From contig NZ_FXYF01000007.1 of NCBI RefSeq assembly GCF_900184945.1, forward strand, positions 186,001 to 250,000: a stretch of DNA of 64,000 nt, in the 5' to 3' direction. Both the position numbers and the translations under genes were made by a program. The stretch is from Antarctobacter aquimaris. GTDB lineage: Bacteria > Pseudomonadota > Alphaproteobacteria > Rhodobacterales > Rhodobacteraceae. The notes beneath the pieces are model-generated. The model was not told where the DNA came from. It made no database searches and worked only from the letters and a program-made list of their open reading frames with translations. Of the stretch, positions 28,151 through 37,286 are shown piece after piece. How positions within the stretch are numbered: position 1 is the stretch's first letter; each line of letters begins with the position of its first letter.

Positions 28151-28369
28151 TTACGCCTCGTTGGCGGCCTGCCAGGCCACCCGGCGGATTTCGCTGCGGG
28201 CCAGGCCGAGGTCCGCGAGATCGCGGTCGCTCAGGGTGGACAGCTCGGCGTAGGTCTGACGGAACACCCGCGACTTGGCGCGGCGCGTCTGGTAGGCGGT
28301 GATCAGGCTGCTCACGCGGGCGCCAAAACCGGTCTGGGTGTTCGAGAAGTTATCAGTTGCAAAGGCCAT
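28151..28369 (-). CDS. ccaF1: DUF1127 protein of the CcsR locus (CcaF1-like)
   Basis: A 72-residue protein, MAFATDNFSNTQTGF at the N-terminus and a DUF1127 domain at residues about 22-68 (SSLITAYQTRRAKSRVFRQTYAELSTLSDRDLADLGLARSEIRRVAW). In Rhodobacter sphaeroides the gene in this position, CcaF1, encodes an RNA-binding protein that influences maturation and stability of the CcsR RNAs carried on the same transcript. Here the same order is seen: the gene, then four motif-bearing RNA units, then a terminator. The start at 28369 gives the domain length; the 224-base gap to mrp must hold its promoter, which I could not pin down. Confidence 0.88.
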   Translation of the reverse strand: MAFATDNFSNTQTGFGARVSSLITAYQTRRAKSRVFRQTYAELSTLSDRDLADLGLARSEIRRVAWQAANEA

Positions 28370-28593
28370 TGTGTACGTGCCTCGTTTTGTGTGTTGTTGT
28401 TTCGTTGGACTGAAGATGGGCCAAATGCTGCGACTGCACAATACCCGCCGCGTCAATGCTGCTATGCAGAAAGTGCATATGAAAAGTGAGCATTTCTTGA
28501 TGGTTAAGCTTGTCTTGCAGGCACAAGAACCTAAGCGGTCGAGGTCGACAGAGGCCGAAGCTGAAAAAATGGGCAGGGTGATGGAGATGTTGC

Positions 28594-29658
28594 ATGGGTG
28601 ACGTAAAGTCAGAGGTTGAGGCGGTTCTGGCGCGGCTGGAGCTGCCGGATGGCGGAAACCTGATTTCGAGAGACATGATTCGAGCGTTGCGAGTCGAAGC
28701 GGGCGCGGTGCGCTTTGTCATCGAGGCGCCCAGCGCCGACATGGCGCAGCGGATGGAGCCCCTGCGCCAGGCCGCCGAACGGGCCGCCGCCTCGGTCGAC
28801 GGGGTGACGACGGCGCTGGCCGTGCTGTCCGCGCCGACCGCGACCAAGGCGCCGCCGCAGTTGAAGGTGGGCGGCCATCCGAAACCGCAGGCAGGCGGCA
28901 TGAAGCCGCCCGGAGTCCGCACGATCCTTGCCGTGGGGTCGGGCAAGGGCGGCGTGGGCAAATCCACCGTCTCGGCCAACCTCGCCGTGGCCTTGGCGCG
29001 GGCGGGCAAGCAGGTGGGTCTGCTGGACGCCGACATTCACGGCCCGTCGCAGCCGCGCATGTTCGGCCTGACCCAGCGCGCCGAAAGCCCGGACGGCAAG
29101 ATCATCCAGCCGCTGAAGGCGCATGGCGTGACGCTGATGTCCATCGGCTCGATGCTGGCCGAGGACAAGGCCGTGGTCTGGCGCGGGCCGATGCTGATGG
29201 GCGCGCTGCAACAGATGCTGACGCAGGTGAACTGGGGCACGCTGGACGTGCTGCTGGTCGACCTGCCGCCCGGCACCGGCGATGTGCAGCTGTCGCTGTG
29301 CCAGAAGGGCGACGTGGCCGGGGCCATCGTGGTCTCCACCCCGCAGGACGTGGCGCTGCTGGACGCGCGCAAGGCGCTGGACGCTTTCGCCACGCTCAAT
29401 ACGCCGGTGCTGGGCCTGATCGAGAACATGGCCGTCTTCACCTGCCCGCATTGCGGCAAGGATAGCCATATCTTCGGTCATGGCGGGGTGGTGGCGGAGG
29501 CCGAAAAGCTGGGGCTGCCGCTGCTGGCGCAGTTGCCCATCGATCTGGACACGCGGCTGGGCGGGGATGGCGGGCGGCCGATCGCGCTGGGGGACAGCCA
29601 GATGGCGCAGGCCTACGCGGCGCTGGCGGACCGGCTGATCCAGGGCGGAATCGTCTGA
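28594..29658 (+). CDS. mrp: Mrp/ApbC-family iron-sulfur cluster carrier ATPase
   Basis: A 354-residue protein. An N-terminal MIP18/DUF59 domain (VLARLELPDGGNLISRDMI, then VRFVIEAP) is followed by a deviant Walker A P-loop, GSGKGGVGKSTVSANLAVAL (about residues 115-134), and the conserved CPHC motif (about residue 285) that holds the bridging Fe-S cluster. It loads clusters onto target apoproteins. It is divergent from the ccaF1 gene and closed by a hairpin at 29687-29708. Confidence 0.95.
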   Translation: MGDVKSEVEAVLARLELPDGGNLISRDMIRALRVEAGAVRFVIEAPSADMAQRMEPLRQAAERAAASVDGVTTALAVLSAPTATKAPPQLKVGGHPKPQAGGMKPPGVRTILAVGSGKGGVGKSTVSANLAVALARAGKQVGLLDADIHGPSQPRMFGLTQRAESPDGKIIQPLKAHGVTLMSIGSMLAEDKAVVWRGPMLMGALQQMLTQVNWGTLDVLLVDLPPGTGDVQLSLCQKGDVAGAIVVSTPQDVALLDARKALDAFATLNTPVLGLIENMAVFTCPHCGKDSHIFGHGGVVAEAEKLGLPLLAQLPIDLDTRLGGDGGRPIALGDSQMAQAYAALADRLIQGGIV

Positions 29659-29686
29659 CGTCACACGTGTCGGCGGCAAAACCCTG

Positions 29687-29708
29687 GGGCGGCCCGGTCA
29701 GGCCGCCC
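29687..29708. terminator. Bidirectional hairpin terminator between mrp and holB
   Basis: GGGCGGCC (29687-29694) pairs perfectly with GGCCGCCC (29701-29708); TTT follows on the plus strand. The holB stop codon falls in the loop. Confidence 0.65.
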
Positions 29709-30816
29709 TTTGCAGTTGCAGGAACAGGTCCGTGACCAGCGCCGCCGCGTCGATGTTGACGGCGCGGGCATGGCGCGCGCGGTCGCCTGCGGTCTGGATC
29801 GTGTCGGCCCAGCGCCGCCCCGCCGCCGGGTCCGCCGACAGCCGCAGCAGATGCTCGGCTTCGCCGCGCAGGATCTCGGCCGGGGGCTGTCCGGTGGCGC
29901 CGGTGCGTGCCAGCCGGGCCGCGATCTGGCCGGTGAGGGTCAGCAGCAGGTCCAACCGCTCTTCGCGGCCCTTGCCGGCGCAGCTGTCAGACAGCGCCAG
30001 AAGGCGCGGACGGTCGAGCGCGGGCAGGCTGCCCAGCAGGCCCAGGATGTCGCGGTAGAGCGCCAGCCCGTCCAGCGTGATCAGCCGCAGCGCCGCCCCG
30101 ACCGACCCTTCGGCCAGCACGGTCAGCGCGGCCACCTCGTCCGGGGCAACCTCGGCGCCCGCCTGGGCCAGCGCCTGGGCCATGTCATCCGCGTCCAGCG
30201 GGGCCAGCCGCAGCGTGCGGCAGCGCGACCGGATCGTCGGCAGCAGGCGGGCGGGCTGGTGGCTGAGCAGCAGCAGCGTGGTGCGCGCGGGTGGCTCCTC
30301 CAGCATCTTCAACAGCGCGTTGGCGGCCTGGGTGTTCATCTCGTCGGCGCTGTCGACGATGACGACACGGCGGCCGCCATCGGCGGCGGACATGGCAAAG
30401 AATCCGCCCAGCCGCCGCACCTCCTGCACCCGGATCACATCCGCCAGCTTGTCGCCTTTTTCGTTCGGGCCGCGGCGCAGCAGGAACAGGCCCGGCTCGG
30501 ACAGGGCGCGCGTCCGGCGCGCGACAGGGTGGTCCGGGTCGATGTGCAGGCTGTCGGGCGGCGTCGGTGCGCCGAACAGGCCGTCACCTTCGGCCGGCGG
30601 CGTTGCCAGCAGAAAGCGCGCGATGGACCAGGCCAGCGTCGCCTTGCCCAGGCCGCGCGGCCCGGTCAGCAGCCAGCCGTGGTGCATCCGGCCGGACGTG
30701 TAGGCGGCCAGGAAGGTCTGTTCCGCCTGCGCCTGACCCAGCACGCGCGCGGTTTCGCGCGGATGCGGCGCACCTTCCAGGCGGTCGGGTTCCGGCAGGT
30801 CGGACAGATCGCTCAT
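29698..30816 (-). CDS. holB: DNA polymerase III subunit delta'
   Basis: A 372-residue clamp-loader subunit. The P-loop-like LLTGPRGLGKATLAWSIARFLL (about residues 48-69), the sensor region VVIVDSADEMNTQAANALLKMLEEPP and the following LLLLSHQPARLLPTIRSRC are the standard AAA+ signature of delta'. It overlaps tmk by 4 bases and is the last gene of a SPOR-dac-tmk-holB run on the minus strand, which is the usual order in the group. Confidence 0.93.
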   Translation of the reverse strand: MSDLSDLPEPDRLEGAPHPRETARVLGQAQAEQTFLAAYTSGRMHHGWLLTGPRGLGKATLAWSIARFLLATPPAEGDGLFGAPTPPDSLHIDPDHPVARRTRALSEPGLFLLRRGPNEKGDKLADVIRVQEVRRLGGFFAMSAADGGRRVVIVDSADEMNTQAANALLKMLEEPPARTTLLLLSHQPARLLPTIRSRCRTLRLAPLDADDMAQALAQAGAEVAPDEVAALTVLAEGSVGAALRLITLDGLALYRDILGLLGSLPALDRPRLLALSDSCAGKGREERLDLLLTLTGQIAARLARTGATGQPPAEILRGEAEHLLRLSADPAAGRRWADTIQTAGDRARHARAVNIDAAALVTDLFLQLQRAA

Positions 30817-31460
30817 GAGACGGGGCAGGGCAGGTGAGGGGTGACGGTGGCCAGGATCTCCTCTGCCACGATATCGACGTCGCGGTTGCCGTCGACAACC
30901 CGGAACCGCGCGGGGTATTCGGCGGCGAGTGCCAGGAAACCCGCGCGCATCTTCTGCTGGAGACCAAGGCCGAAGTCCTCGAAGCGCTCCTCGGCGGTGG
31001 CGCGGGCCTTGGCGCGCGACAGGCCCGCCTCGGCCGGCATGTCGACCAGCAGGGTCAGGTCCGGCTCGATGCCGATCATCAGCGCGTGCAGCGCATCGAC
31101 CTTGGCGCGCAACCCGCCGCGCCCCTGGTACATCCGCGTGCTGTCGGCAAAGCGGTCGCAGATGACGATCTGCCCGGCCTGCAAGGCGGGCAGGATCACC
31201 CGTTCCAGGTGATCGCGCCGCGCGGCGGTGAACAGCAACAGCTCCGTCTCGGCCGACCAGCGGTCCGGCTCGCCCTGAAGGACCAGCGCGCGGATTTCCT
31301 CGGCGCCGGGGCTGCCGCCGGGTTCGCGCGTCAGGACGGCGGCATGGCCGCTACCGCGCAGGTGGTCATGCAACCGCCGCGCCTGCGTGGACTTGCCTGA
31401 CCCGTCGATGCCTTCGAAGCTGACGAAGAGACCGGGCCAGGGCCGTTCGGGTGCTGTCAC
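30813..31460 (-). CDS. tmk: Thymidylate kinase
   Basis: A 215-residue nucleotide kinase making dTDP. P-loop FEGIDGSGKSTQARRL at residues 14-29, the DR(Y/F/H) motif CDRFADSTRMYQG (about residue 98), and a lid with RAKARATAEERFE. 4-base overlaps link it to dac upstream and holB downstream, so the three are co-translated. Confidence 0.96.
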   Translation of the reverse strand: MTAPERPWPGLFVSFEGIDGSGKSTQARRLHDHLRGSGHAAVLTREPGGSPGAEEIRALVLQGEPDRWSAETELLLFTAARRDHLERVILPALQAGQIVICDRFADSTRMYQGRGGLRAKVDALHALMIGIEPDLTLLVDMPAEAGLSRAKARATAEERFEDFGLGLQQKMRAGFLALAAEYPARFRVVDGNRDVDIVAEEILATVTPHLPCPVS

Positions 31461-32620
31461 ATCGCCTCTCCGGGCTCTTCGGAATAGCGCTTCATCAGCA
31501 GGCCGCTGACCGTCAGGATGCGGTCGACAAAGCCGCCCGCGTCGACGTTTTCGGCGGCGACCAGCGGCACCCGCGTCTCCGGCAAACCGTCCGGCTGGAT
31601 GATGAGTTCGGCCAGCTTCTGGCCGGCAACCACCGGCGCGTTGATCGGCCCGGTGTAGACGACCTCGGCCTTGATGCTGCCCGCCCCCATGGTCGGCAAC
31701 AGCAGTGTCACGTCTTTTTCGGCCACGAGTCCCACGCTGTCCTGCGCCCCCATCCAGATCTCGGCGCTGGCGATCGACTTGCCCTTGGTCACCACGGTCT
31801 GTTCCGCAAACTGCCGGAAGGCCCAGTTGACGATGGATTCGGATTCCTCGGCCCGCGCGCGGGTGGTGTCCAGCCCGGTGATGGCAAAGACGACCCGCCG
31901 CTCGCCGCTCTTGGCCGAACCGACAAGGCCATAACCGGCCTCTTGCGTGTGCCCGGTCTTCAGCCCGTCCGCACCGATGCCCAGGCCCAGGATCGGGTTG
32001 CGGTTGCTGACATTCGAGGGCGCGCGGCCGTCGAATTCGAACTTCTGCTCGGCGAACATCGGGTAGAACTGCGGGAAATCCTCGATGATGTGGCTTGCCA
32101 GCAGCACGAGGTCGCGCATCGACATGACGTGCCCGTCCGCCGGCCAGCCGGAGGCGTTCTTGAACACCGACGAGGTCATGCCCATCTGCTGCGCGCGCTG
32201 GGTCATCATGCGGGCAAAGCCGGCCTCGGTGCCATCGGGCGACAGCGCCTCGGCCAGCACGACGCAGGCATCGTTGCCCGACAGCACGATGATGCCGCGC
32301 AACAGGTCCTCGACCCTGACCCGGTCGGTGGTGTCGAGGAACATCGTCGACCCGCCAAAGGACATCGCATGCGCCGAGACGGGCAACCGTTCGTCCAGCT
32401 GCAATCTCCCGTCGCGGATCGCCTCGAAGGCGATGTAGAGCGTCATCAGCTTGGACATGGAGGCGGGCGGCAGGGCTTCGTCCGCCCGCTTGGCCAGCAG
32501 CACGGTCCCCGTCGTCTGGTCCATGACGAAGGCGGCGGCGGCGCGGGTATCAAAGGCCGGGGCCTGCGTCGCCATCGCCATCATGGCGGCGGCGAGAAGG
32601 CTGCGGGACATCAGGCTCAT
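31457..32620 (-). CDS. D-alanyl-D-alanine carboxypeptidase (peptidase S11)
   Basis: A 387-residue penicillin-binding protein 5/6-type enzyme that trims the terminal D-Ala from peptidoglycan pentapeptides. A signal peptide (MSLMSRSLLAAAMMAMATQAPA) leads to the periplasm. The SxxK motif is SMSK, the SxN motif is SGN (LSGNDACV), and the KTG motif is LKTGHT. A C-terminal beta domain follows (KAEVVYTGPINAPVVAGQ), and the last residues (ILTVSGLLMKRY) could be the membrane-binding helix. ATG at 32620 was chosen because it begins a signal peptide; the open frame upstream is long but lacks features. Confidence 0.93.
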   Translation of the reverse strand: MSLMSRSLLAAAMMAMATQAPAFDTRAAAAFVMDQTTGTVLLAKRADEALPPASMSKLMTLYIAFEAIRDGRLQLDERLPVSAHAMSFGGSTMFLDTTDRVRVEDLLRGIIVLSGNDACVVLAEALSPDGTEAGFARMMTQRAQQMGMTSSVFKNASGWPADGHVMSMRDLVLLASHIIEDFPQFYPMFAEQKFEFDGRAPSNVSNRNPILGLGIGADGLKTGHTQEAGYGLVGSAKSGERRVVFAITGLDTTRARAEESESIVNWAFRQFAEQTVVTKGKSIASAEIWMGAQDSVGLVAEKDVTLLLPTMGAGSIKAEVVYTGPINAPVVAGQKLAELIIQPDGLPETRVPLVAAENVDAGGFVDRILTVSGLLMKRYSEEPGEAM

Positions 32621-33188
32621 CACGGTTCTCCGAGTCACTTTGGCGGGTCGGTCTGCGCAGTTATCGCCCATGCGGCGGCGGCTGTCATCCCGGCTGGGCG
32701 GGCAATCGCGCATCGACCGGTCATTGCGGCGGGCTCTTTCCGCCCGGTTGGGTCGTTCGGCTTTTGCAAGGCGGGGCAAGGTTGGTTGTCACCTTGGTCA
32801 GGCACCTCCCGGCCCGCACCTGCGCCACGGTGGTGCCGTTGATCGGGCGTGCGTGCGGAGGGGGGAAGGCCGTTGGCGTCTTGTCCCGTATCGGCCCGTG
32901 CGTGTCGGTCCGTCTGTGCGGGAATGTCCCGGCGGGCAGGGGGGACGTGGAACGACGTCCGCCCGGACTGTTGAGTACCGTGTGAAGAGATATGAGACGG
33001 TCTCGCCGGCCGGCCGCGATGCGGAAATCGCGGGCAGAGAGTTCCCTGGGGCATCGAACGGGCAGGGGCATTCAGGCCAATCGCCACCATGGGGGACGCT
33101 CCTGCCACCGGGGTGCCTCCTTGACGGGTGCGCCTCCTTCATGGGTCGGCGGGTGCGGAAACCGGCCCGCCGACCTGCCCGGCCCGGA
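32621..33188. other. 568-base gap between the SPOR and dac genes
   Basis: No convincing gene or RNA is seen. Several open frames exist on both strands but are low-complexity, proline- and arginine-rich and have no ribosome site. The gap must contain the promoter of dac, which I could not locate. It is unusually long for this otherwise packed region. Confidence 0.6.
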
Positions 33189-34085
33189 TCAGTCGCTCAC
33201 GGCATAGGCGTCGGTAAAGCCGGTGCCCTTGATCTTGGCGAGCAGCGTCGCCAGTTCGTCCTTGGTCTGCGCCGGACCGACGACCACCCGCCAGAACTTC
33301 TTGCCCTGCGAGCTGTGCGACTTGACGGTGGGCACCATGCCCTCCTGCCGCATCGCCGTCGCGGTGTTGTTGGCGTTCTGCTCGACGCTGAAGATGCCGA
33401 TCTGGATGTAGGGCCTGGCCAGCGTCGATGCCGCCGGCGGAGCGGCCGGTTTGGGCCGCGGTTCGGGGCGTGCCTCTACGGCGGCAGGCGTGAGCGACGC
33501 CGTCTCGATCGCCGCGGCCGCACCGCCGACCACCGGGTCCAGTGCGGTCTCTGCTACGGCCGGAGCCGCCGGAACCGCGCCCAGCGGGTCTTCGGTCACG
33601 GCGGCGATGTCGGGTTCAGGCGCTTCTTCGCGGCGCAAGGCGACGATGTCCAGGTTTGTCGGCTGTCCGGCCAGCACACCCAGGGCGGCGGCCGCGTCCG
33701 AGGACACCTGGAGCCGTGGCCCCGGCGTCTCGCGCTCCTTGCGGAACAGCGCGCCGATGACGAACTTGCCGTTCTGCTGGTTGCGGATGATGATGCGTTC
33801 GGGTTCCTGCACGTCGGGATGCGCGACCCAGACCCCGCCAAGCGATGGGCGTCCGTCCCAAAGGCCGGCCTCCTTCGCCTGGAAGATCTCGGGCGCCTCG
33901 ACGTCCCGGGGCGCGCCGCGGGTCTCCGCGGTGCTGGCCCGCGCGACAACCTCGTCGCTGCCGCCGGCCTTGGGTTTCAGGAAGGACGGCATCTGGCCGT
34001 CCGCGCAGCCGGACACCACCAGCAACGTCGTCCCCGCCACGGAGAGACGCAGGAGTCCAGAAAAGGTCGATAGGATACCGCTCAT
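33189..34085 (-). CDS. SPOR-domain lipoprotein
   Basis: A 298-residue protein. Residues 1-27 form a lipoprotein signal with lipobox VVSGC (Cys at 27). The middle is low-complexity and Pro/Ala-rich (about 110-215). The C-terminal 80 residues are a SPOR domain (YIQIGIFSVEQNANNTATAMRQEG to KFWRVVVGPAQTKDELATLLAKIKGTGFTDAYAV), which binds denuded glycan strands at the septum. Neighbouring dac supports a cell-wall role. It resembles RlpA-like proteins in having a beta region at residues about 75-150 (IFQAKEAGLWDGRPSLGGVWVAHP). Confidence 0.88.
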   Translation of the reverse strand: MSGILSTFSGLLRLSVAGTTLLVVSGCADGQMPSFLKPKAGGSDEVVARASTAETRGAPRDVEAPEIFQAKEAGLWDGRPSLGGVWVAHPDVQEPERIIIRNQQNGKFVIGALFRKERETPGPRLQVSSDAAAALGVLAGQPTNLDIVALRREEAPEPDIAAVTEDPLGAVPAAPAVAETALDPVVGGAAAAIETASLTPAAVEARPEPRPKPAAPPAASTLARPYIQIGIFSVEQNANNTATAMRQEGMVPTVKSHSSQGKKFWRVVVGPAQTKDELATLLAKIKGTGFTDAYAVSD

Positions 34086-34298
34086 GTCTTGCCTCTTGCC
34101 CTAGTCCTGTCACGGGGATCCCCGGACATGCGCCGGGTTTTCCCGGTCGCGCAAAGCCTCACCGGAGCTCTGTCGGCTCCTTTTGCGGCAAGACTACCCT
34201 GTCGTACGCGCCAAGGAAAGCCTGCAATACGGGCGAGGTCGGATTTTCGCCGGGTGTGCTTTCAGAATCGGAAAGAGGTCACTATCGAAGACGGCAAC

Positions 34299-34388
34299 GG
34301 AGGTTTGGCAGAGTGGTCGAATGCGGCGGTCTTGAAAACCGTTGAGGGTGAGAGCCCTCCGTGGGTTCGAATCCCACAGCCTCCGCCA
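34299..34388 (+). tRNA. tRNA-Ser (anticodon TGA)
   Basis: Acceptor stem GGAGGTT pairs with AGCCTCC (one G-U pair), the anticodon loop is CTTGAAA with anticodon TGA, a long variable arm typical of tRNA-Ser is present, the T-loop is GGTTCGAATCC, and CCA is encoded at 34386-34388. It is the attachment end of the decayed integrative element that follows. Confidence 0.97.
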
Positions 34389-35401
34389 TTCCCGAAAAAA
34401 ATGGGCACTACAGTAGGCCCGGTGTTTCCCGTCGCGTGGCTCAGCGCCGCAGATTCTATATCTCTTTGATCTATAATAGTTTTCACGCTATTTTCATTGA
34501 CGATGGTCTTGTGGAGGACGGCGCTTAGATACTCGCGTTTGAACTGGAGGTTGCCTTCGCTGAGCTGCGTTCTGACGAAGTCGGCGAACTTCTTCACGGC
34601 TTTTCGGTCAGTTTGGCGGTCGGCTGGAGCTCGGCCAGGGCGCGTTCCTCGTCGGCCTTGGCGAGGTTTCGTTTTTCGGTGAGTGCGGCCAGCCGCTCTT
34701 TGAACGTCGGTTCGGAAGGATCGATCGCGCCGTCTTCCATGGCATCGTAGAAGCGCCCGAGCCTTTTTTCCGGGCAGTGTCCCTGGTGGTGGTGTAGGAG
34801 GCCGCGCGCGGAGCCTTCGGCGTAGCGTAGCGCGCGGCCGTGGGTGACGCTGGCGGTCACCGTCGATCTTCGGAAAAGGTTCGGGTTGCGAGACCTTGAA
34901 CCAAGAACGGAGATGACGATGACCGACGACAGAATGGCGCTGATCGAGTTGGTTGAACAGCGGGCCGATGGCGACCTCGTTCGCGAGATGCTGGCCTTTG
35001 CGGCCGAACGGATCATGGAGGCCGAGGTTGAGGTGCGGACTGGCGCGACGAAGGGCACGCGCTCGCCCCTGCGCGAGGTCCAGCGGAACGGATACCGCGA
35101 GCGCGACTGGGACACCCGTGCCGGCCGGATCGCGCTGGAGATCCCCAAGCTCAGAAAGGGCAGCTACTTCCCGAGCTTTCTGGAGCCCCGGCGCACCGCC
35201 GAGAAGGCCCTGGTGGCCGTTATTCAGGAGGCATACGTCCAGGGCATTTCGACCCGCTCGGTCGATGACCTGGTCAAGGCGATGGGTGCCGGCGGGATGT
35301 CGAAGAGCCAGGTCAGCCGGCTGTGCGCCGAGATTGACGAAAGGGTGAACGCCTTCCTCACCCGGCCACTTGAGGGCGCCTGGCCCTACCTCTGGCTTGA
35401 T

Positions 35402-35443
35402 GTGAGCAGGCGAACGCCATGCGTTCGAGTGAGCCTGCGCAAG
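35402..35443. repeat. Palindromic insert 1 in the IS256 transposase (in frame)
   Basis: Outer stem GCAGGC/GCCTGC, inner stem GAACGC/GCGTTC, 3-base loop, and a 6-base bulge (GAGTGA) on the 3' side only. GTGAGC occurs at 35402-35407 and again at 35429-35434. The two other IS256 copies in the window lack it at this point, so it is an insertion. Confidence 0.8.
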
Positions 35444-35563
35444 TACCTCAAGGTCCGGGAAGGCGGGCGCATCGTCAGCCGTGCCGTGATAGTGGCCGTG
35501 GCGGTCAATGAAGATGGCAAGCGCGAGGTGCTGGGCGTGGCCGCCGGCCCGTCGGAAGCGTGC

Positions 35564-35603
35564 GCGGGGGAAAACAGTCCCCCAGACTGTTTTCTGATCC
35601 CGC
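35564..35603. repeat. Palindromic insert 2 in the IS256 transposase (frameshifting)
   Basis: Outer stem GCGGG/CCCGC, inner stem GAAAACAGTC/GACTGTTTTC (10 bp), 5-base loop, and a 4-base bulge (TGAT) on the 3' side. A diverged copy sits at the equivalent place of the remnant at 60171-60208. By comparison with the family, the sequence here exceeds what is expected by about 43 bases. Confidence 0.82.
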
Positions 35604-37286
35604 TTACCCTTCTGGACCAATTTCCTGCGATCCCTGGCCGACCGCGGCCTGCGCGGCGTCAAACTGGTTATCGCGGACGACCACAAGGGCCTGCGGGCGG
35701 CCACGCGCCGGGTCTTCACCGCAACCCATCAGAGGTGCCGCGTGCACTGGATGAGAAACGCCCCGGCACATGCCCCGGCCAAGCAGCGCACCGCGGTGGC
35801 GGCGATGTTGAAAACCATCTTCGCTCAGGAAACCAAGGCTGATGCCGAGGCGCAATGGGACACCGTCGCCGACGCGCTCCGCGAAAAGCAGGACAAGCTC
35901 GGTGCCTTCATGGATGCCTCCCGCGACGACGTCCTCGCCTACATGGACTTCCCCCGAGAGCATTGGGCCCAGATCGCCTCGACGAATCCGCTCGAACGGG
36001 TGAACCGAGAGATCAAGCGCCGGGCAAACGTGATCGGCATCTTCCCCAATGATGACGCCATCATCCGCCTGGTCGGTGCGCTGATGCTGGAGACAAACGA
36101 TGAATGGGCTGTCGCAAGACGCTACATGAGCCTTGAAACTCTCGCACGCGTGACCGACAATCCCACCGTCAGGCTGCCCGCTGTGGCTTCCTGATCAAAC
36201 CCTGACCTCTCCGAGGGTCGGCGATCCTACACCACGCCGTGGGACACTATCTTTTTCCGCCTCGTTCAGCTCGGTGCGGATCCGGTCCAGATGGCCGCTG
36301 TTCTCATGGCGCCTGATCGCTTGGCGCTCCATCAGGTTCGAGAGCATTTCGCGAACCCGCTGGCTTGAGAACAGGTGTGTGCTGACCGTCTCGATAACGA
36401 ACTGGTCGAACGCCTCCATGGGAACGCGCATACCCGGGCATGTCGACTTGCCACGACGCCTCTCCCCGGAGCAGTTGTAATAGCGATATGTTCCGCTCTT
36501 AGCGGTATCGATCACCATTCCCGAACCACAGTGGCCGCAGACGGCGATCCTCGAGAGCAGGATGTTACTGGTGGTAGTGCGCGGCGCGGTTATTTGGGGA
36601 TTCCGCTTGCGAAGTATTTTCTGCGCCATGTCGAAGCGATGTGGAGGAATAATTTCCGGGACCAGAACGTGGATGGCTGTCTCGCGGCCCGCCTTTTTTC
36701 CGTAGAGGTAGTCACCCTTGACCGCGCTGTCCGTCAGCCGCTGGTGAACCATACCGATCGTCCAGTGTTTTCCACGCCGGGTTCGAAAACCGTTCTCGTT
36801 CAGCCAGACGGTGATCAACTTGACCCCATGGGGCCGGACTGGCCGTCTCCGTTTTCCAGCAGGTCGAACATTTTCCGAACAACCTCCGCCTCGAGGGGAT
36901 TCGGCTCCAGTTTTTTCTTGGCAGTTTCGCCTCGATGCGAGTCGACATAGGTGCGGAAGCCGTAAGGGGTTGGGCTGCCGCACCAAAAGCCCTGCTTTGC
37001 ATTCTCACGCAGGGAACGCTTCACATGTTTTGACGTCTCGCGAGAGGAATGCTCGTCGACGAGCATGATGAGACGACGCATCATATCGCCGATTTCGTCG
37101 TGGCCCACCTCTTGGGTGACGCTCACCACCTCGATCCCGCGCTTGCGCAAGGCGCGAATGGAAAGCTCTGCCTCCACGGCATCCCGGAAGTATCGGCTAA
37201 AGGAATGAACGACGACCCTTGACCTGCCCCCCGCGAAATCCCTCACCGTAATGTAGAGTCTGCGCCAACCCTGAAGGAGCAGACAC

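Larger units (their letters stand above)
34913..36194 (+). pseudogene. IS256-family transposase, interrupted by palindromic inserts
   Basis: Mutator-type DDE transposase. The first part runs [20 protein letters not shown] to [15 protein letters not shown]; the C-terminal part with [25 protein letters not shown] and VGALMLE is intact from 35742. Between them the expected frame ([24 protein letters not shown], with a catalytic Asp) is present but shifted by an insert at about 35557-35608. A second insert at 35402-35443 is in frame, adding 12 residues in place of Ala-Thr after LWLD. The protein cannot be made in one frame as it stands. Confidence 0.9.
34773..36251 (+). mobile_element. IS256-family insertion sequence with 8-bp target duplication
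   Basis: 1479 bp. The ends share an imperfect inverted repeat built on AGTGTCCC and GGTGGTGTAGGA. TTTTTCCG at 34765-34772 and again at 36252-36259 is the target duplication. Removing the element and one copy restores the recombinase reading frame exactly (...EAEK-RLGRF...). It contains a transposase gene disabled by a palindromic insert. Confidence 0.93.
34389..37246 (-). pseudogene. Serine site-specific recombinase, split and frameshifted
   Basis: A large-serine-recombinase gene on the minus strand broken at several points. From about 37246 to 36260 it reads the catalytic-domain remainder (VVVHSFSRYFRD, DEHSSRETSKHVKRSLRENAKQGFW), a frameshift near 36835, then the recombinase domain and the zinc ribbon (CGHCGSGM ... 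CPGM) and coiled coil ending HLDRIRTELNEAEK. The IS256-type element (34773-36251) interrupts at that point, and the sequence resumes in frame as RLGRFYDAMEDGAIDPSEPTFKERLA, then has another frameshift near 34606. The N-terminal part with the catalytic Ser is missing, cut by the IS3-type fragment. It ends beside tRNA-Ser, its probable integration site. Confidence 0.88.

Noticed and set aside
28370-28593. RpoH-type promoter of ccaF1
   Set aside because: Several partial matches (CTTG..., TTGACG...) but none with both boxes at proper spacing.
31457-32779. Longer start for the carboxypeptidase gene
   Set aside because: The upstream 53 codons are Arg/Pro-rich; the ATG at 32620 opens a proper signal peptide.
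32635-33108. A 157-codon minus-strand frame in the SPOR-dac gap
   Set aside because: No ribosome site, biased composition, overlapping alternatives in all frames.
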